From: Rhynchonema sp. JSB1_4 | Lineage: Eukaryota; Nematoda; Chromadorea; Monhysterida; Xyalidae | Length of the DNA stretch: 64,000 nucleotides | Assembly: GCA_030248065.1 (NCBI GenBank) | Contig: JASAMV010001438.1 | Coordinates: forward strand, 1 to 64,000 | Direction of reading: 5' to 3' | Shown here: positions 43,315 to 57,001 of the stretch, one piece after another | How the letters are laid out: every line of letters begins with the position of its first letter | Position numbering within the stretch: position 1 is the stretch's first letter | Position numbers and translations under genes: made by a program | The notes under the pieces: generated by a model | Seen by the model: only the letters and a program-made list of their open reading frames with translations | What the model was told of the DNA's origin: nothing | Database searches by the model: none

Positions 43315-46300
43315 TCAATAAATTCGTTCGTACACAATCACCCCCATCGCTGCAACCGTGTTTTGGGCGTCTGATTTCGCTTGTGCCAAACGACAACGAC
43401 CGTCAGTTGCTCTGAATAGAATAATTATGTGTGGTCTAATGGATCAATTAGTCGACCAAGAAGACTTTTAACCAAGCAAAGAATTTATTGTTCAGCCCAT
43501 TAAAAATTCAATCAATTGATCAATAAACTGACCGATGATCAAACACGAGACATTCGTATCGCATGAGACATTCAAAGGCGCATTCTCGTGGATCGTTCAG
43601 TCCGGTGATTTCGTGGAAGGCAGCGACGGTCAGTTGCGCATCGACTTTCACAGCCTCGTAACGTTGTCCGGGGGCGGCTGGAATCGATCAGGTTGCTCTC
43701 ATTAACGATTTCTATGCTGTGATTGGTCAGTATTCACCAACTTTTTTCGCAAACGTGCCATGAGTTGGCGTATAGACCAGTCAGCCAAGCCAGCTGGTTG
43801 TTTTGAGCGGGGTTCGTGGCCAGGGTACCTTGGTTGGGATCGTCTATCTTGGATATGTCCAGTGCAATGCCGGTCACATTTCTCGACAACACTGCAAAAT
43901 AGTTCTTTATAATGTTAATGTTTGTCTTGGTCTGATACAGAATCGCATTTCAAATGATATACGCCATTTTCCTGACGTTTTCTGCCCAATTTGGTGCCCT
44001 CTCAGGAATAATTTGAAATCATACAGTCAAGACTCATTTCGAGTAGAGGCCCAAATTAGTCTGTCAAAATGTGAAAGAAGCGGTGAAAGGTTATCTGAGG
44101 AAGTGCGCTAGTCGCGGGCACGAAACGCAGACTCATCAGGCACCTATGTACTGTATGTCTGAGATTTATGTAGAACAAACCGTGGTTGCTTCAGTGGGTA
44201 CAGGCACATAACCGCTGTCAGAGGGTTGTTCACCTAAGTACTACTGCCAAAGGAACCCTCATTGGGAGGGGCCTATGTACAATGTTTTGTGTTGTCCATA
44301 CTTGTTTCGCGCAAGTTTCCACTGTCGTCCACGAAATGTAGGGTGCCAAATGTTGGGGTCGTGGACGCGCTTTTGAATCCAAACTTGAAATAACACATTG
44401 ACGGCGAAGTGCACTGTAAAATATTTGAGAACGTTGCGACAGATGGGAACATTAGACTTCAGAAATATTTGGATGCCGGAGTTTTTCATGTAAACACCCC
44501 GAGACTTGTTTGGAAAAGGCCATTCAGAGCACGGAACAAACCACCGGCAAATTTTCAGCATGAACATAATTATGCTGTTTTCTGACAAAATTTTAGTGCG
44601 TCTCATGAAAATTAGCCATAAAAGTCTTTGTCACGTTAACGTAGGACGTTGAATAAGCATTAAGTGCAGTGCAAGTACTGTGTGCAATAATGTTGGTCTG
44701 TTTCGCCCTGCTTTCGCAGACACACCGAGGCGCCAGGGCTCGTCAGTGCGAACGCCTCTGGCAACGTTGCCTCCAAAAAGCCCCACCAGCAGATCTCATT
44801 ACTGGGCTCGGGGCTGTAACATCACTGCGTGCAAACTCAGGTTCGTCACATATGTGCATAGCGAGGGCAGGGAGCCACCACAAGCAGCGCACATGGTGAA
44901 GTCACAATGTACTGAGTGCAGTAATGTTGGTCTGTTTCGCCCTTTCAAAAACTTTCTGTTTCATGATGATACGGGAATTAAAGGGCTCGGGACATAACCA
45001 AGGGAAGGGTTGCAGGGCATATTGGTATATACCGTTGGAAGACATTCTGACAGCTTATGTTACACACAAGTTTTAAGCTCCTTGGAGATTCGCTATCTGT
45101 CGGTAGAGGGACTTTTCGTTCCAGAAAAAAGTGAATTTTTTCACAACTTGAAACGACCGGTGCAGAAACCCCAAATGAGCTGCGGTTCACGTAACACGTG
45201 GACATAATTACAACAGCTTCTGGATAACTTGTCACTACAACTTCAGTCGCTCAAACCATTGCTTCACTCGGTGAGGGGGCGAAACGTTCCAAAAATCGGA
45301 CATGTTTTTCGAAAACACAAGTTTGTCCCTAAATTTTGAGGCCGCGCTTTGTGTTGCAGAAATAGAAATGCAATGGAAAAATAGAGCATTGTCGAAAGTA
45401 CCAGAAAATAAGGTTTTAAATTTTGAAACTCATGGCTAGCTCCGTGACAGGCCTAAAAATCCATTGAATTACCATTAAGCCAGGTGGTTACATTTATCGC
45501 CAGAATTGTGGCACAAAAAGGCCACAGACTGTATCGCATTCGCAACAAAAAATCGAGAGAAAGGTCTGATTTAGCAACCTATCAAGATCCGAAGACCCCA
45601 AGGTCTACAAATCTCTCGGGGCAGCCATAGTAATCTGAATACGATATTCAGCTATAAGTGCTCATTGTTGACAGCTATTGCAAATGTGATAGCACCAAAG
45701 AATGTATCGCCAGAGTAGCTTTCGAACGATATATGACAAGCCCCGAAAAATTCTAACGCTTTGGAGCACGGGTTAAAAAATTGTTTTTTTGCAGATTCTG
45801 GAATGAACCGTCACGTCACCGTGTGCGATTTCGGAATTTTGACCGTTTCTTGTCCATAGTATGAGATAGTATGAGCATGTCATATATCGGTCGATAGCTA
45901 TTTCAGAGCTACATCGTTTGGTGCTATTAGATGTGAAATAGTTCTTAACAGAAACGACTTTAGCCGAATATCGTATTCAGGTTTGCATGGCTGCAACAGT
46001 AGGTCAATCGAGTTTGAAGTTTTCAAAATCGTCTAGGTTGTTGGACCGTGCGTTTATCTGACATTTTCCTTTCAAATGCGATGCAATACGTGGCCTATTT
46101 ACATCACATTTCCGCCAATGAATGCGACTATACAGTTTTGGGGCAATTTTTAGGCCTTTTTCGGCCTGTCACGCCGCTGCATAAGGGTTTCCAAACCTAA
46201 AAACCTTATTTTCTGGTACTTTCGACGAAGCTCTATTTTTCTGTTGCACTTTCATTTCTGGAACGCAAAGCGCGGCCTCGAAATTTAGGGACAAACTTGT

Positions 46301-47775
46301 GCTCTCGAAAAATGTGGCCGATTTTTGGAACGTTTCGCACCCTCACCGAGTGAAGCAATGCTTTGAGCGACTGAAGTTGTGATGATAAGTTATCCAGAAG
46401 CTTTTGTAATCCTATCCATGCGTTACTTGACGTCCAGCTGATTTGCGGTTTCTGCACCGGTCGTTCCAAGTTGTGAAAAAATTCATCACTTTTTCTGGAA
46501 CGAAAAGTCGCTCCACCAAGAGATAGCGAATCTCCAAGGAGCTTAAAGCTTGTGCGTGACATATGCTGTCAGGGTGCTTTCCAACGGTGTATAACACTAT
46601 GCCCTGCTACCCTTCCTACGGTTATGTCCCGAGCCCTTTAATGTCTCTCCCCCTCATAATCTATTCCTTTATACGAAATAATGAAAGGGAAATTTAAAAT
46701 TCGAATAACCCCAGGATGCTGCAACCAGTCAACAGCAAATATTGCATCCAAAATATCGTCAGCCACAAATCGAGCAAGATGGCCGCCTTTTGACATACAG
46801 TCCTGGAAGTGCAGTGAAAGGTTACAGGAACACGGAAAAAACTGCAAATCATGTACATCGGTTCTGTACAAATTTCAGGTAAATACATATGACAATTAGA
46901 CAACGATCAAGCACTGTCTGAAGCAGGGTTGTTTATACGTAGTACGGCATGCTACAATACATTAGAGTAACGCCGTTAGTCAACATCAACCTCAGACTGG
47001 TAGGATTCCATAGAATCTGCACAATACTACCGGGTGTCACCACACAAGTTGGGTCTCAGGCGAAAATTTTTCAATTTTTGAAAATTATGTTGCATCGATT
47101 TCATTTATCCTGAAACGTCGTTTGCAACACTTTTTCTAATAAAAAAAATTTTCGTCAAAAAAAATCAAAAAAAATTTTTTTTAAAAAAAAAGCTCGTTAA
47201 TAAAAAAAAATTTTTTCAACCCTGGTCTGAAGCATGCGCGGGTGCGACAGCAATGGGTTTTGGCCGTTTTTCGTGCTGTTTTGATCGACCCAGTGGTGCA
47301 CCAGGACCTCGTCAGACCTGTTGTGCTTGTGGCCATGGTCCCACGACGCCAGCGTTGCGAATAAAAAAGCAGCTGCTGCCGATCATTTTCTGTCCGACAA
47401 CGATGTTGGCATTGGCGGTGAAACCGTCCATCGCGGCGCATTCGGCCTCAAGTCCGACCAAGACTTCTGCAAAGAGAACATTTTTCTTGATGGCATTTGC
47501 GATTTGTTATGGCTGAAATCTGACGGTACATAAACTTTTGGCGCATGGTTTTTCGGTTTCTGCTCACACTGGAATCTAATGCACAACCAAATCGAGAAAC
47601 TAAATCTAAGTAAAGTATAATTATGAACTGATGCGATGATTTCGATCGCAGAACTGTTTGCCAGAGCTCAGGCTTTCATACCTGACCCGGTTTACTTACC
47701 TTTCACTGAAGTGGTTAGTTCTAAACCAGTGACTTCGAGCGGAGAAAGCAATAGTAATAGGGAGACGAACAACAT
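43315..47775 (-). CDS. Secreted CTLD-PAN protein, tandem copy 2
   Basis: Predicted secreted protein, 273 aa, paralogue of the gene at 34971-41635 with identical exon number and phases. Exons on the - strand: 47775-47700, 47466-47318, 46802-46710, 44413-44302, 43891-43742, 43677-43533, 43411-43315. Signal peptide MLFVSLLLLLSPLEVTG; CTLD with EAECAAMDGF, MIGSSCFFIRN, DCMSKGGHLARFVADDI, LHFVDDSGNLRET and WHVCEK; PAN/apple module APGQRYEAVKVDAQ, RECAFECLMRYECLVFDH, GRCRLAQAK. The CTLD has diverged strongly from copy 1, yet the first PAN exon is 143/145 identical in DNA. Intron 3 (2.3 kb) carries a foldback transposon and a dispersed repeat. Head-to-tail order points to tandem duplication. Confidence 0.8.
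44675..44945. repeat. Dispersed repeat of about 234 bp, copy 2 plus start of another unit
   Basis: Closely matches 14161-14415. At 44909 the unit's first 36 bases start again (GTACTGAGTGCAGTAATG), giving a 234-bp period and suggesting a tandem origin. Confidence 0.85.
44983..46637. mobile_element. 1.65-kb foldback element between TTAA sites
   Basis: Ends AGGGCTCGGGACATAACC and complement, flanked by TTAA (44979-44982, 46638-46641). The two halves are imperfect reverse complements along almost their whole length; for example GCAGCCATAGTAATCTGAAT near 45.63 kb faces its partner near 45.98 kb. The TTAA site recalls piggyBac-type insertion, though the tips do not start CCC. It is non-coding. Confidence 0.88.
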
Positions 47776-50700
47776 TTTTTGCTCTCCACTTAACTACGGC
47801 TCAATGAAAGCTGGACCGGTGCTGCTATCAAGCACTGGCTTTATTCCCTATGTTTGGAAACATCACATGAAAATACATAACGAGCAGACAAAAGGAATCG
47901 GAATGTCTGGCTTTTCCAAACGAGCATGACAACCAGACTCATGACTGTTGTCGGCAAATTGAAAATCGATTGCACTCGCATGCACAGTGCAGTAAACACA
48001 GCCACACAACGCATATGATTAATTGTTGCGTCCATTACCGACCGATCCTCCACCGTCATGTTCCCCGCTATGTCATATGATCTGTGCCAGTTGTGCCATT
48101 GCATTCTGAATATAACATTGTGGTGGTACTGTGAAAGCATGACTGAGCTTGTATGCTGTTATACTTATATGGCCAAAAATTTTGATTCACATGCTTCCTG
48201 CTGCGACCGACTTGATCAGTTCCAGTACTGGTCTCAGAATCGCGAAATAAGCCTTCGTGAAAGATTTACGATTTTTTGCAAAAACGTAACCATTGCATCC
48301 AACTTTCCGCTCAATTGAACGATCAAACAGGCGTGTGTGCGATAGATACATTGTTCGCGGCAATAAACTTGCTGATCACAAATACTGTAAAAAATATCCT
48401 GTCGGCTGTCGACCATCAAAAACTCATGTGCCAAACAAATCGACCAGCCATAAACCATGTACACACACACAATCCGTTCCTTTAGTAAACGAACGTGAGC
48501 TCGCCAATCTAACCGGAGTCACACACCCATCACATCCACACGCACGAAAAGTAACGCGCGACGCATGTGGTGTGTGTGTGCATGAATTGATCTGCATACG
48601 TGCGATTTTTACGCATGTAGGAACCAGGAAGTACATGAAGGTCCTGTGTTTGCACGTGAATGACGTCTGGTGTTCAAAACATGGATTTCGATGACTGGTT
48701 AGCAGAAAATGAGCCTGAAAACTCATATGCAAGGCAAACATACATAGCTGCAAGCAAGCACACTTTGTGCATTAGCGATACCCCAGTTCGGCTTCGTGTG
48801 TGAACTGAACAGCCAAGCGAGAGTCACTGTGAAACATCGATCCGTTGTAAAATTTGGCATTTTCTCATCATTCGCCGACATTCAACTCACATTCGCATTT
48901 CACTTTTTCCTGTTTTTTTGTGCAAAAAGGGAAGTCAAACGTGTTTTTCGGTTTCAGTCGTTGTGAATATTCACCGAAACGATATCTTTGGTTAGAAGCA
49001 GCACACAGCTTCTGTGCGTTTGAGGGCCGGTGAGGAACATCTGCAAGGTCCTTCTGGAAAAACATCAGAGTTTGGGGACAGGGTGCGAAGCAAAATAGCC
49101 AACAGCAGATTCAGATTTTGCCGACATAAAAGTCATGGGTAAGTGAAATTTTCCATTCGATCTTAATGTTGTGTTGTCATGCTGTATTCATTCACTTGCC
49201 TTTCACCGGTTCTCGTGGGAACTGATATAGGTTCAAGTTTCAGTGGAGAACTCAGCTGCGGAAAAGAAATACACAAAGACAATTGTAGCGCTCATTGAAG
49301 GCTTCGTTAAGTTCTTTTCAGAAAAACTTTTCGTCAGCTTGCACAAATGACAAAAAGGTGACCTGGGACAACAAGCTAAACTTGGCGAACATTTTGCATT
49401 TGCCACAGTTCCCTGCGGTTGTTTTCTTTCGTCTTCACGACACGCTTTCGCTGGCTGGCGTGGTGAGGCTGTTTTTCCCCATTGTAGACCGTGCTTGAAG
49501 TTCCTAGCAAAAAAACAACCATTTGGGCTCAGTTATCGACTCAAAGGAACCTGAAAAAATAACGAGCCGTAACTGCACTTGAAAAAATGTTGCCTTGCGC
49601 GGTCCAGCGGACGAAAATAATTGGTCCAACATCATGTATACTCTATGTCGTGTACCTTTCAGTTTATTTTTCGTCCATATCATTTCATCGGCAGCAGTTT
49701 GTTTTTGGCGCTGTTTGTCACAAAGAGCGGGCATGGGACCAAGAATGTTGAAATTTTAACATGAATCTTTAAAAGTTTCACGAGCGACAGTTCTGGACGC
49801 CAGCTTGCATGCGTGCCTGGGCACAGTTTGTGCGTACCCCGATCACTGACATAAAACGCAGCTTTGATTTATGGCCAAGCCAAGCAAGTGTGCTGCATCA
49901 TTAAAGTTACAGCTTTCCTGTCGGAACACCGGCCCTATCACTTTCACAATTACTGGTCTCGAGCGAAAACCATGGGCCACGAAAATAAATCACGCACAAT
50001 ACTTTCAGCATTTTACCGAGAATTCCCATGCTCACGCATTACAGTAAAGCACCCGAACTCTCCATGCTGAGGCGTAGACGCACGGTACATCCATAAAATT
50101 CGAGGCGCGTGATTTTGTTTATGTCGCACCGGAAATGTGGCTGGCGCACTCCGAAAGTTCTAACTCGAGCGACACAGGCAGCCAGGCGGGCAGGCCCATG
50201 CATAAAGGTCCCCCAGTTTAGTTTTTCGTGGTGCGTTATATATTTGTGCGTGCACATGCCCACAACAAGTGTCCCAAAGCCCACGTTTGATCATGTCAGA
50301 CCAAACCGCGAGTCTGTGAGACACACCAAGCAAGCACAAGTAGATAAACTGGAGCTCGTGAGACTATCACTGCTTGTTGGCTATACGAGCAAACAGGCGG
50401 TTGTTTAGATTAAGGGACCAAAAGTTCATGAGTACTCATTATAGCTGAACTGGATATTGATAAACATGTTAGAGTACCCACTAACCACTCTGCTTGCACG
50501 TTCCATGCCTGCAAACTATGTATGTGGACGAAGCAAGAGACCCCAGCGCGCATGCCCACGCATACCACCGAAAAGCTGGTCTCAAGCCATAAAAACCAAA
50601 TGCGCAAGCGACCCGCATTTCTGGGTCATTGTGGCAGGCTTGGAAACTCACTCGCTCCGTGCTTGTGCAAATGCGTGGTGTGAGCACAGGAGCCTTATTT

Positions 50701-51884
50701 TGCTTGCTTGTGTGGCATATCACAACTGCACTGCCAATGGGCAATTGAGCACAGCAGCTGGTTTGAGCGATATTCCTTCAAGCAAGGAAAAAAGAGGAGA
50801 CCCCAAAAGACCCAGAACTTGCAAACCGAGTAGGCCTGAGCCTGAGCCTATAAGAAGGCCAAAGCAAAACTAAGCCAAAGCCTAAACCGCCAGAACAAAA
50901 ATACTAGGACGCTGCTCAATTGTCCGGCTACCTACTCCTGTATAGCCTCAGCCCGGCTGCTGAGAAAACAACAATTTCGTTTGTCCTTGCGCACGACGCG
51001 CTGGCCTCGCTGCAACCCCGGGAGAGAGTGAGAGAACACTGAGCACATGCGCGCGCTTCCACTTTTCTCGCTAAAAATAAACCCCAGCAAAGTCACTTTA
51101 TGCCGCCGCCGCCGACGACCAATATGGGCAGCAGCAGCATAACCGCCTGCACCCGCTTTGGTCGTCAACTTCTGGGGTACTGAAATTGTAAAAAAGTACC
51201 ATAGATTGGCCAAATGCTCACTTTGAACCCAGACTATCTCCCGAGAAACGATGATTTTGACCCAGTCTGTCGGTCAGGCAAGGCTGGAAGCGCACGTCGT
51301 TGCGCGTGTATACATGCCTCGGGTCTTTGTGGTGCCCTTTTTGCCATCGTTGTCGTTTCGCTAGTTTGTGGCCTGTCTGCAAGCATATGCACGTGTGTAT
51401 GCCCGGCTTTAGCTCGTCTTCGTCTCTTTTATGACTGAGAGTCTTGTTTTTTCTTTCATGTTTGTAGCCAATGGGCGCTGAAAGTGTGCACAGTTTTTAT
51501 CACGAATCTTTGGCAGACTTACTGTTGTTATACTTTGTGCCTAAACGTGGATGCGCAGAGAGACCCGTATCAAATGCAGATTAGAATCCGTGTCATGGTT
51601 TTGCTTTTGATTTTGGTATCGCTGTCGTGTATCGGTTTGTTTATCGCTCCCCCCGAGCGCGCCCGTTGTGGGTACATAGTCACTGTTTGGTTTTTTTACA
51701 ATAAAACCCCACAGCCCAGCTATTTGAACGTATACACGTTTTTTCTGTTTTCTGTTCGCTCACGCTCATTCCTGCCCCACACTGGACCCCAAAAAGCTGC
51801 ATATCCATTTTCTCACGGACCGAGTTCCTTTGTGTGGAAATTATGCACTGTGCTTTTTTTTGGCCCTGCTTCGCCCACAAAATG
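47776..51884. other. No supported gene
   Basis: Upstream of CTLD-PAN copy 2. Scattered frames shorter than 150 codons, none with domains, plausible splice structure or codon bias. No transposon ends identified. Confidence 0.45.
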
Positions 51885-52133
51885 CCGGAGTTTCCACTTA
51901 AGCCCCCCTTCGAAAGAGCCCCTCTAGTGGAGTTTTTCTGGACCAGTCCAAAACATCAACTTTTTAACCAACAGTAAGCTTGCCAAAAACGTTCAAATCA
52001 GTATATGTATAAACCACCGATCATACCAGTCGTGGGGTTTTTGGGTTGGAGCCCCAAATTCAATTTTTTTTTGTCGGAAGACCCATTTTCCACCAATTTC
52101 CACTTAGCCCCGGGTCAATGTGGAAAACTCCGG
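51885..52133. mobile_element. TIR element with CCGGAGTTTCCAC ends
   Basis: CCGGAGTTTCCACTTA at the left and the complement of CCGGAGTTTTCCAC at the right, 249 bp, non-coding. Similar tips to the element at 52807-53272. Confidence 0.7.
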
Positions 52134-52725
52134 TAGGTTAGGTACCAGTATTATACAGTATGTGTATTTGTGGAAATACGGAATACGAGCGATTAGTTAA
52201 GATGCTAATTTCGCTGCCAAAATGATATTTATTCGAACAAAAACAACGCACGCCTTTTCAAATCTCATGCATTTAAGATTCCCATTTGCACTCTGGGACC
52301 GCGATGATAATTTGGCAGCTTTAATCCGCTGATTCCCCCCCCCAGCGCCCTAGTTTTATGACTCATTCAAAATATAGCTTGATGCTCGCTGTCTGCTTTC
52401 GATTTTTCAACATGAGCGGATGATGTGATTTGTGATGCGCAACGCAGCAGTGCGTTTTATCGCGTTTTGGTGCGCTTATATTGGCCGGCCCTTCATGCAC
52501 AACGACTGTGTTCACTGCGCCGTCGAGTGAAACGACAAATTTCTTTGAATTTCATTTTTTCCCAGGTTTTCATCAAAACGTCCGCCACAAACGCTTGATG
52601 TGCTGCAATTCTTCAGCTGCTACGTCTGTACGAACATAACCATGTTTCATTCTACTTCCAATTAGCTTAACATTAATAAACAAAATCTAAAAAATCCGAA
52701 GTTATTGACTCACTAAATTTTAATC

Positions 52726-52801
52726 ATGGCAGCCGCCTCATCCTCTGTGATGGACGTCAACGCAATGCGATCACCGACCTCGCCACCGCCACCCGTTCAA
52801 G
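52726..52801 (+). CDS. Probable alternative first coding exon of the abLIM gene
   Basis: ATG followed by 25 codons, MAAASSSVMDVNAMRSPTSP then PPPVQ, and a GT donor in phase 1. The next phase-1 acceptor in a real coding exon is 57429, the first LIM exon, which would give ...PPPPVQ-GKTKCGVC. abLIM genes of other animals use alternative promoters and N-termini, which supports the idea, but the link is inferred from phase and composition only. An upstream AT-rich 100 bp may be the promoter and 5' UTR. Confidence 0.45.
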
Positions 52802-52806
52802 GTACC

Positions 52807-53272
52807 ACCGGAGTTTCCCGGTTGCAGCCCCTGGGACTCTATTCGGTAGTAGGTGGGAAATCGGATTGTGGAAATTATTTTTATTCCCAAATAGAGCCCC
52901 ACGGGGCTTTATTCGAACCATCTTCTGAATAAAGATCCATGTAATTTTTTTGTACTTTTTGAATGTGATTCATACCTACCTGGTTGCAACGCGTTTTTGT
53001 GCCGAGTAGATTCTTCATGCTTGGTATAGACGCTATTCTGGTTCTATGCGAAAGAAAGGCAAAAACTTTGACCAGAAATTACGAATTATCATGTAAAATA
53101 GCCATTTTTGTTCCTTTTTTATCAGTAAATTTAGACCGCATAAACTGGGCACCGGAACGAAAAAAATACCTATGCTACATAGAGCGCCGTAGGGCTCTAT
53201 ATTTAGAGCAGTTTCCGAATAGAGCTCCACCGGGGCTCCATTCGTGGGGGGCTGTAACCGTAAAATCCGGTA
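52807..53272. mobile_element. TIR element starting at the alternative exon's donor
   Basis: ACCGGAGTTTCCCGGTTGCA at the left and the complement of ACCGGATTTTACGGTTACAG at the right. Subterminal motifs GGGGCTCTATTCGG occur in both orientations (52880-52925, 53160-53250), also related to sequence at 59330-59490. Confidence 0.7.
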
Positions 53273-56200
53273 GTTGTTTGTACAGTGTGTCGAATTAAGT
53301 TATGCACGTAATCGTCTGATCTTATAATACTCTGACAGACAGTTTGTCGGATGTCAGACGTCGGCGGATGTCAGTGGTCGGCACCTTGTATTGGACCGAC
53401 GCCGCGGCTGTGCGCTGTGTTGTCTTATATGTGAAGCTGCACGATCACGGAATATTGGAATATCTTGGGTATCTGACTGTTATGAAGCGTACAAAGGTGT
53501 CCTCACGTTGAACTTTTTGATCAAGTGCCCAAAAGCTAATTTTTGGTCACAGATGGTAAGCACAAGCGTTGCGAAGAAAATTGTTGCCAATTTATAGTTG
53601 AAGCGCACGGTTTTGGCTCTTTTATATTGCAGCACAAACTTTCAGTAACAACTTTCCTGTTTCTAACTGAAAATTATTTGCTTTCAAAGGGGTCTCCATG
53701 GGAAACCTGTTCTCCTAGTTTCCTTCTGTTTCTTTTTATCCTAAAGTGCCCTGGGTTCTCACGCCAACTGAAACAAACACCATGCGAAACTGTCAGCTGC
53801 ATGGTGCCCATAAATTGCAGTCTATGTATGTACCTTCGTCAGACGTTAGAAGGAGGAAGCAAAAGGTCCCCAGATTCGCGCTGTTCTTTTAGCCAACGCG
53901 CAGCTGGTTTCAGATCAGCTTTTTTGCTCCCAAGTGCAACAACAGTGCGCCTAACCAAATTATAGATACATACTGTTGGCTAGAGCTGGCGGAAAATGCT
54001 CTTTTCGTGCGTGGAAGGTGCCACTCATTTGACGAAGGGTGGTTTATAACCAGACCGGCTCTCATGCCCAGGGCTTATCAGCTGCGGACGGAAGAGGTCT
54101 CATGCGCAAAACCTACAGTTGGCTTGTGTCCTGGTTCGAAATTTCAATCTCAAGTACGAACACAGCATACAGTTTAGGTGCATTACGTGCGTCAGGAATT
54201 GAAATCAATACCGGTATAAGTGGTGTGGTACTGTCCTAAATTAACTACACGTCCTGAGAAAAATTTGTCCAACTAGACTTTGTCGACATTTAGTTAGACA
54301 CGTCTTGCATCGAACAAGCTTCCTAACATTGTCCGCGGCACTTCCTGTAGGTATATACAGTATATGTACTTCCGCAAGTGTCTAATCCTTGTTCCTCCTT
54401 ATGTCTACCCAAGGTGAAGACAATCGGTCAATGTCAGAGTAACTATTATTGATCAGAATTTTAGACGTATGATAGTTGTTGGGCAGTTGCTTTCAGATGC
54501 AAGACCAAACGCAACTCTAAAATTTACTATGTTTTCCGGCAAGATAGGAGCACCAGGGAAAAAACTGTGATGGCAATCCATACCTCGTCCGACCAACTGA
54601 TTAGATCTGGTCTTCCTTTTCCAATATTCAGCCAATGCATGCATATAATTTCCCGTGTGCCGTTGCTCACATTTGTTTTACAATCAATCCTCCTTATAGT
54701 GACATGATCGGGACCTGTCATTTTCTGTCACTATAATGAATATCCAGAGTTGAGATTAGGAGGTTAACAACAGGTTAGGTGCCGACATGGCGTTCAAAAA
54801 TACCCAAGGATTCTATCATAAAGAGTATCACTATAAAGCGGGTTCACTGTTTTAATTTTTCTCATGGTATATTGACGCAATATGCCTTCGGATAACGTGT
54901 CGTACCGGCAAGCATACCTACTACCGTCATAGAGAACTGGCAAACATTTACAATACTAGTTCACATGTGTCGTCGCAGCTGTACATGACAGCTTGCACCT
55001 CTGTCAGCATCGGCCACACCAGGACTGAACAGCTATAGGTATATAGCACTTACACACTCGAAAGCAGCTAGACCGGACAACGGTTCAATACTTGTGCTGC
55101 CGACTGCAGTGCAAGTCTCGGAGAGTCTACCCTACATTAGTTGGAACTCTCTGCGCTTGCTAGCATGTATTGCTCATGTATGCAATGTCTGTTTGCGTGT
55201 TTGAACAAATTCGAGCGCACACACATTTTTAGTGGTACACAATAATGCAGGTCTCTCCCAGAACAGTGCTTACCATTAGCAGTGTTGTAGTATAAGCGTA
55301 TACCGTCGGGCGCTAAGCCTCAGGCTGGCACTCGCATCCCAGCCGGAAGTTTTCGCGGCAACCTCTGAATGTGATGGGTCAGGTGCGGCGCTGCCAACTC
55401 TGACAATTAAAAAAAGTTGTGCGCACTTGTCATATAAAGCTCTGCGAAAAGTTGAACTTTTCGTGACGTATCTACAAACATATACGCCTATTTTTTCGCC
55501 CATGCGTAAACAGCCAGCGGGACAGCAATGCCTTGCGCCAGCGGTACTGCAAACTGGAAGCTGTGACTATGTATATGTGTACACCCAACTCCAAAAACAA
55601 CAACATCCCTATACCTACAGCTAAACATGTGCATGCGCGCGGGCTTAGAGCCGGCTGCACTCGCTTGGCTGCTTGGTTTGATATCAAAGCGACGGAAGCT
55701 CAAATGTGTACTACACATGCGGCTCCGCTGGCGCGAGCGCGCCTAAGGCTCCTCCAGTAGTGGTGTCAGCAAATTATGCTCAGTGTTATTGGGTATAGTG
55801 ATGTGAATGGATCAAATTTAGCAGTGGCGCCAAATAAAGCCCGGTTTTTGATGTGGTTCAGCATCAGCAGCACATATATCGAGGTCTGGTTTCACTACTA
55901 TGTGGGTATACAATCGAGCGTCAGCCTGCTACTTGTTATACTACCCTCTGGCCAAATGCGGTGGTTTCCGCTCGTCATTTTTCTCCAGCCAACCCGTGCT
56001 GCACGCTGGTACACAGGTGCATTTGCTGTCGTGTTTTATTCTCACCCCGACTGGCCGGGTCTTTATTTGAGTTTTCGGCCGCAAACACGCTTTTTTATCA
56101 GCTCGTGTCGTTAAAAATGTTTTCTGGATGCGTGTGGGTGACCACCCGTGACTGGTATGAACATACAACATTACTGTTTATGTACGGTAGTTGTTATTTG

Positions 56201-57001
56201 AGATTTCTTGCGCCAGATTTACGCGTATGCTGTACCTATGTATCTACGCCTGCTTTGATTTTGACAATTCCACAGGAACACCTAAAGTTTTCGTCGAGTG
56301 AAGCGCAGAAAAACAATTTTAGTCCATAAAAAGCCCTCAGAGTTTGAAAATTGTGCAGGCACGCACTGCAAGACATGTAAATTCCAAACAGAGCATACTA
56401 TATGAGGGCTAATTGCTTTGTCGTCAACGCTCGTGGTCTCAGACCAAAGCAGCCCCAAATTAGCACGATTGAATACACAGTAGTACTACTGTACATACGT
56501 CACATCAGGATGTACCGACGTCCAGAGTTGTGCATTGACCACGCGTACCATTGTCCGGATTATCCCAGCAGATCGTGTTCTTGCATACGGCTTCTTGTGC
56601 AGCTCACGAATACTAATCATCAAGCCATTATTCGTTGTCAGGTCGCTGAAGAATCGTCTGGGGTTTTCTGGGGGTACTAATGTATTGTAGGTTGTAGGTT
56701 GGTATACATCTCACGGGAACCCGTAGTATTATTTTTCTTTGTTCGTCATAAGCATGATTTGCATGCACAGTACATCAGGTAGACCGCTGGTCGCTATGTC
56801 ATGTTACCGTATTAGGCCGTGTCTGTCCCATAGGGCTTCTTTCCTGGTGCTTTAGTCAGAGATAATAGTGTCAAGGCGATTCACCTTGATCTTTGATGCG
56901 TCGTTGCAGCTAAAACTGAAATCTCATTGAAGGTGTGTGCGAAACTGCCGAAATCAAGACACAATATGAATTAAAGTTCACTTCCTAGCCAGAAAAAAGG
57001 A
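53273..57001. other. No supported gene; upstream of abLIM
   Basis: Presumed intron or promoter sequence of the abLIM gene. Frames here are short and show no domains. An acceptor-like TCCTAGCCAG just before the 57002 ATG suggests that a spliced 5' UTR may exist. Confidence 0.45.

Noticed and set aside
51484..51927. 147-codon hydrophobic + frame
   Set aside because: No start context, no family resemblance, and its 3' part runs into a transposon end at 51885.
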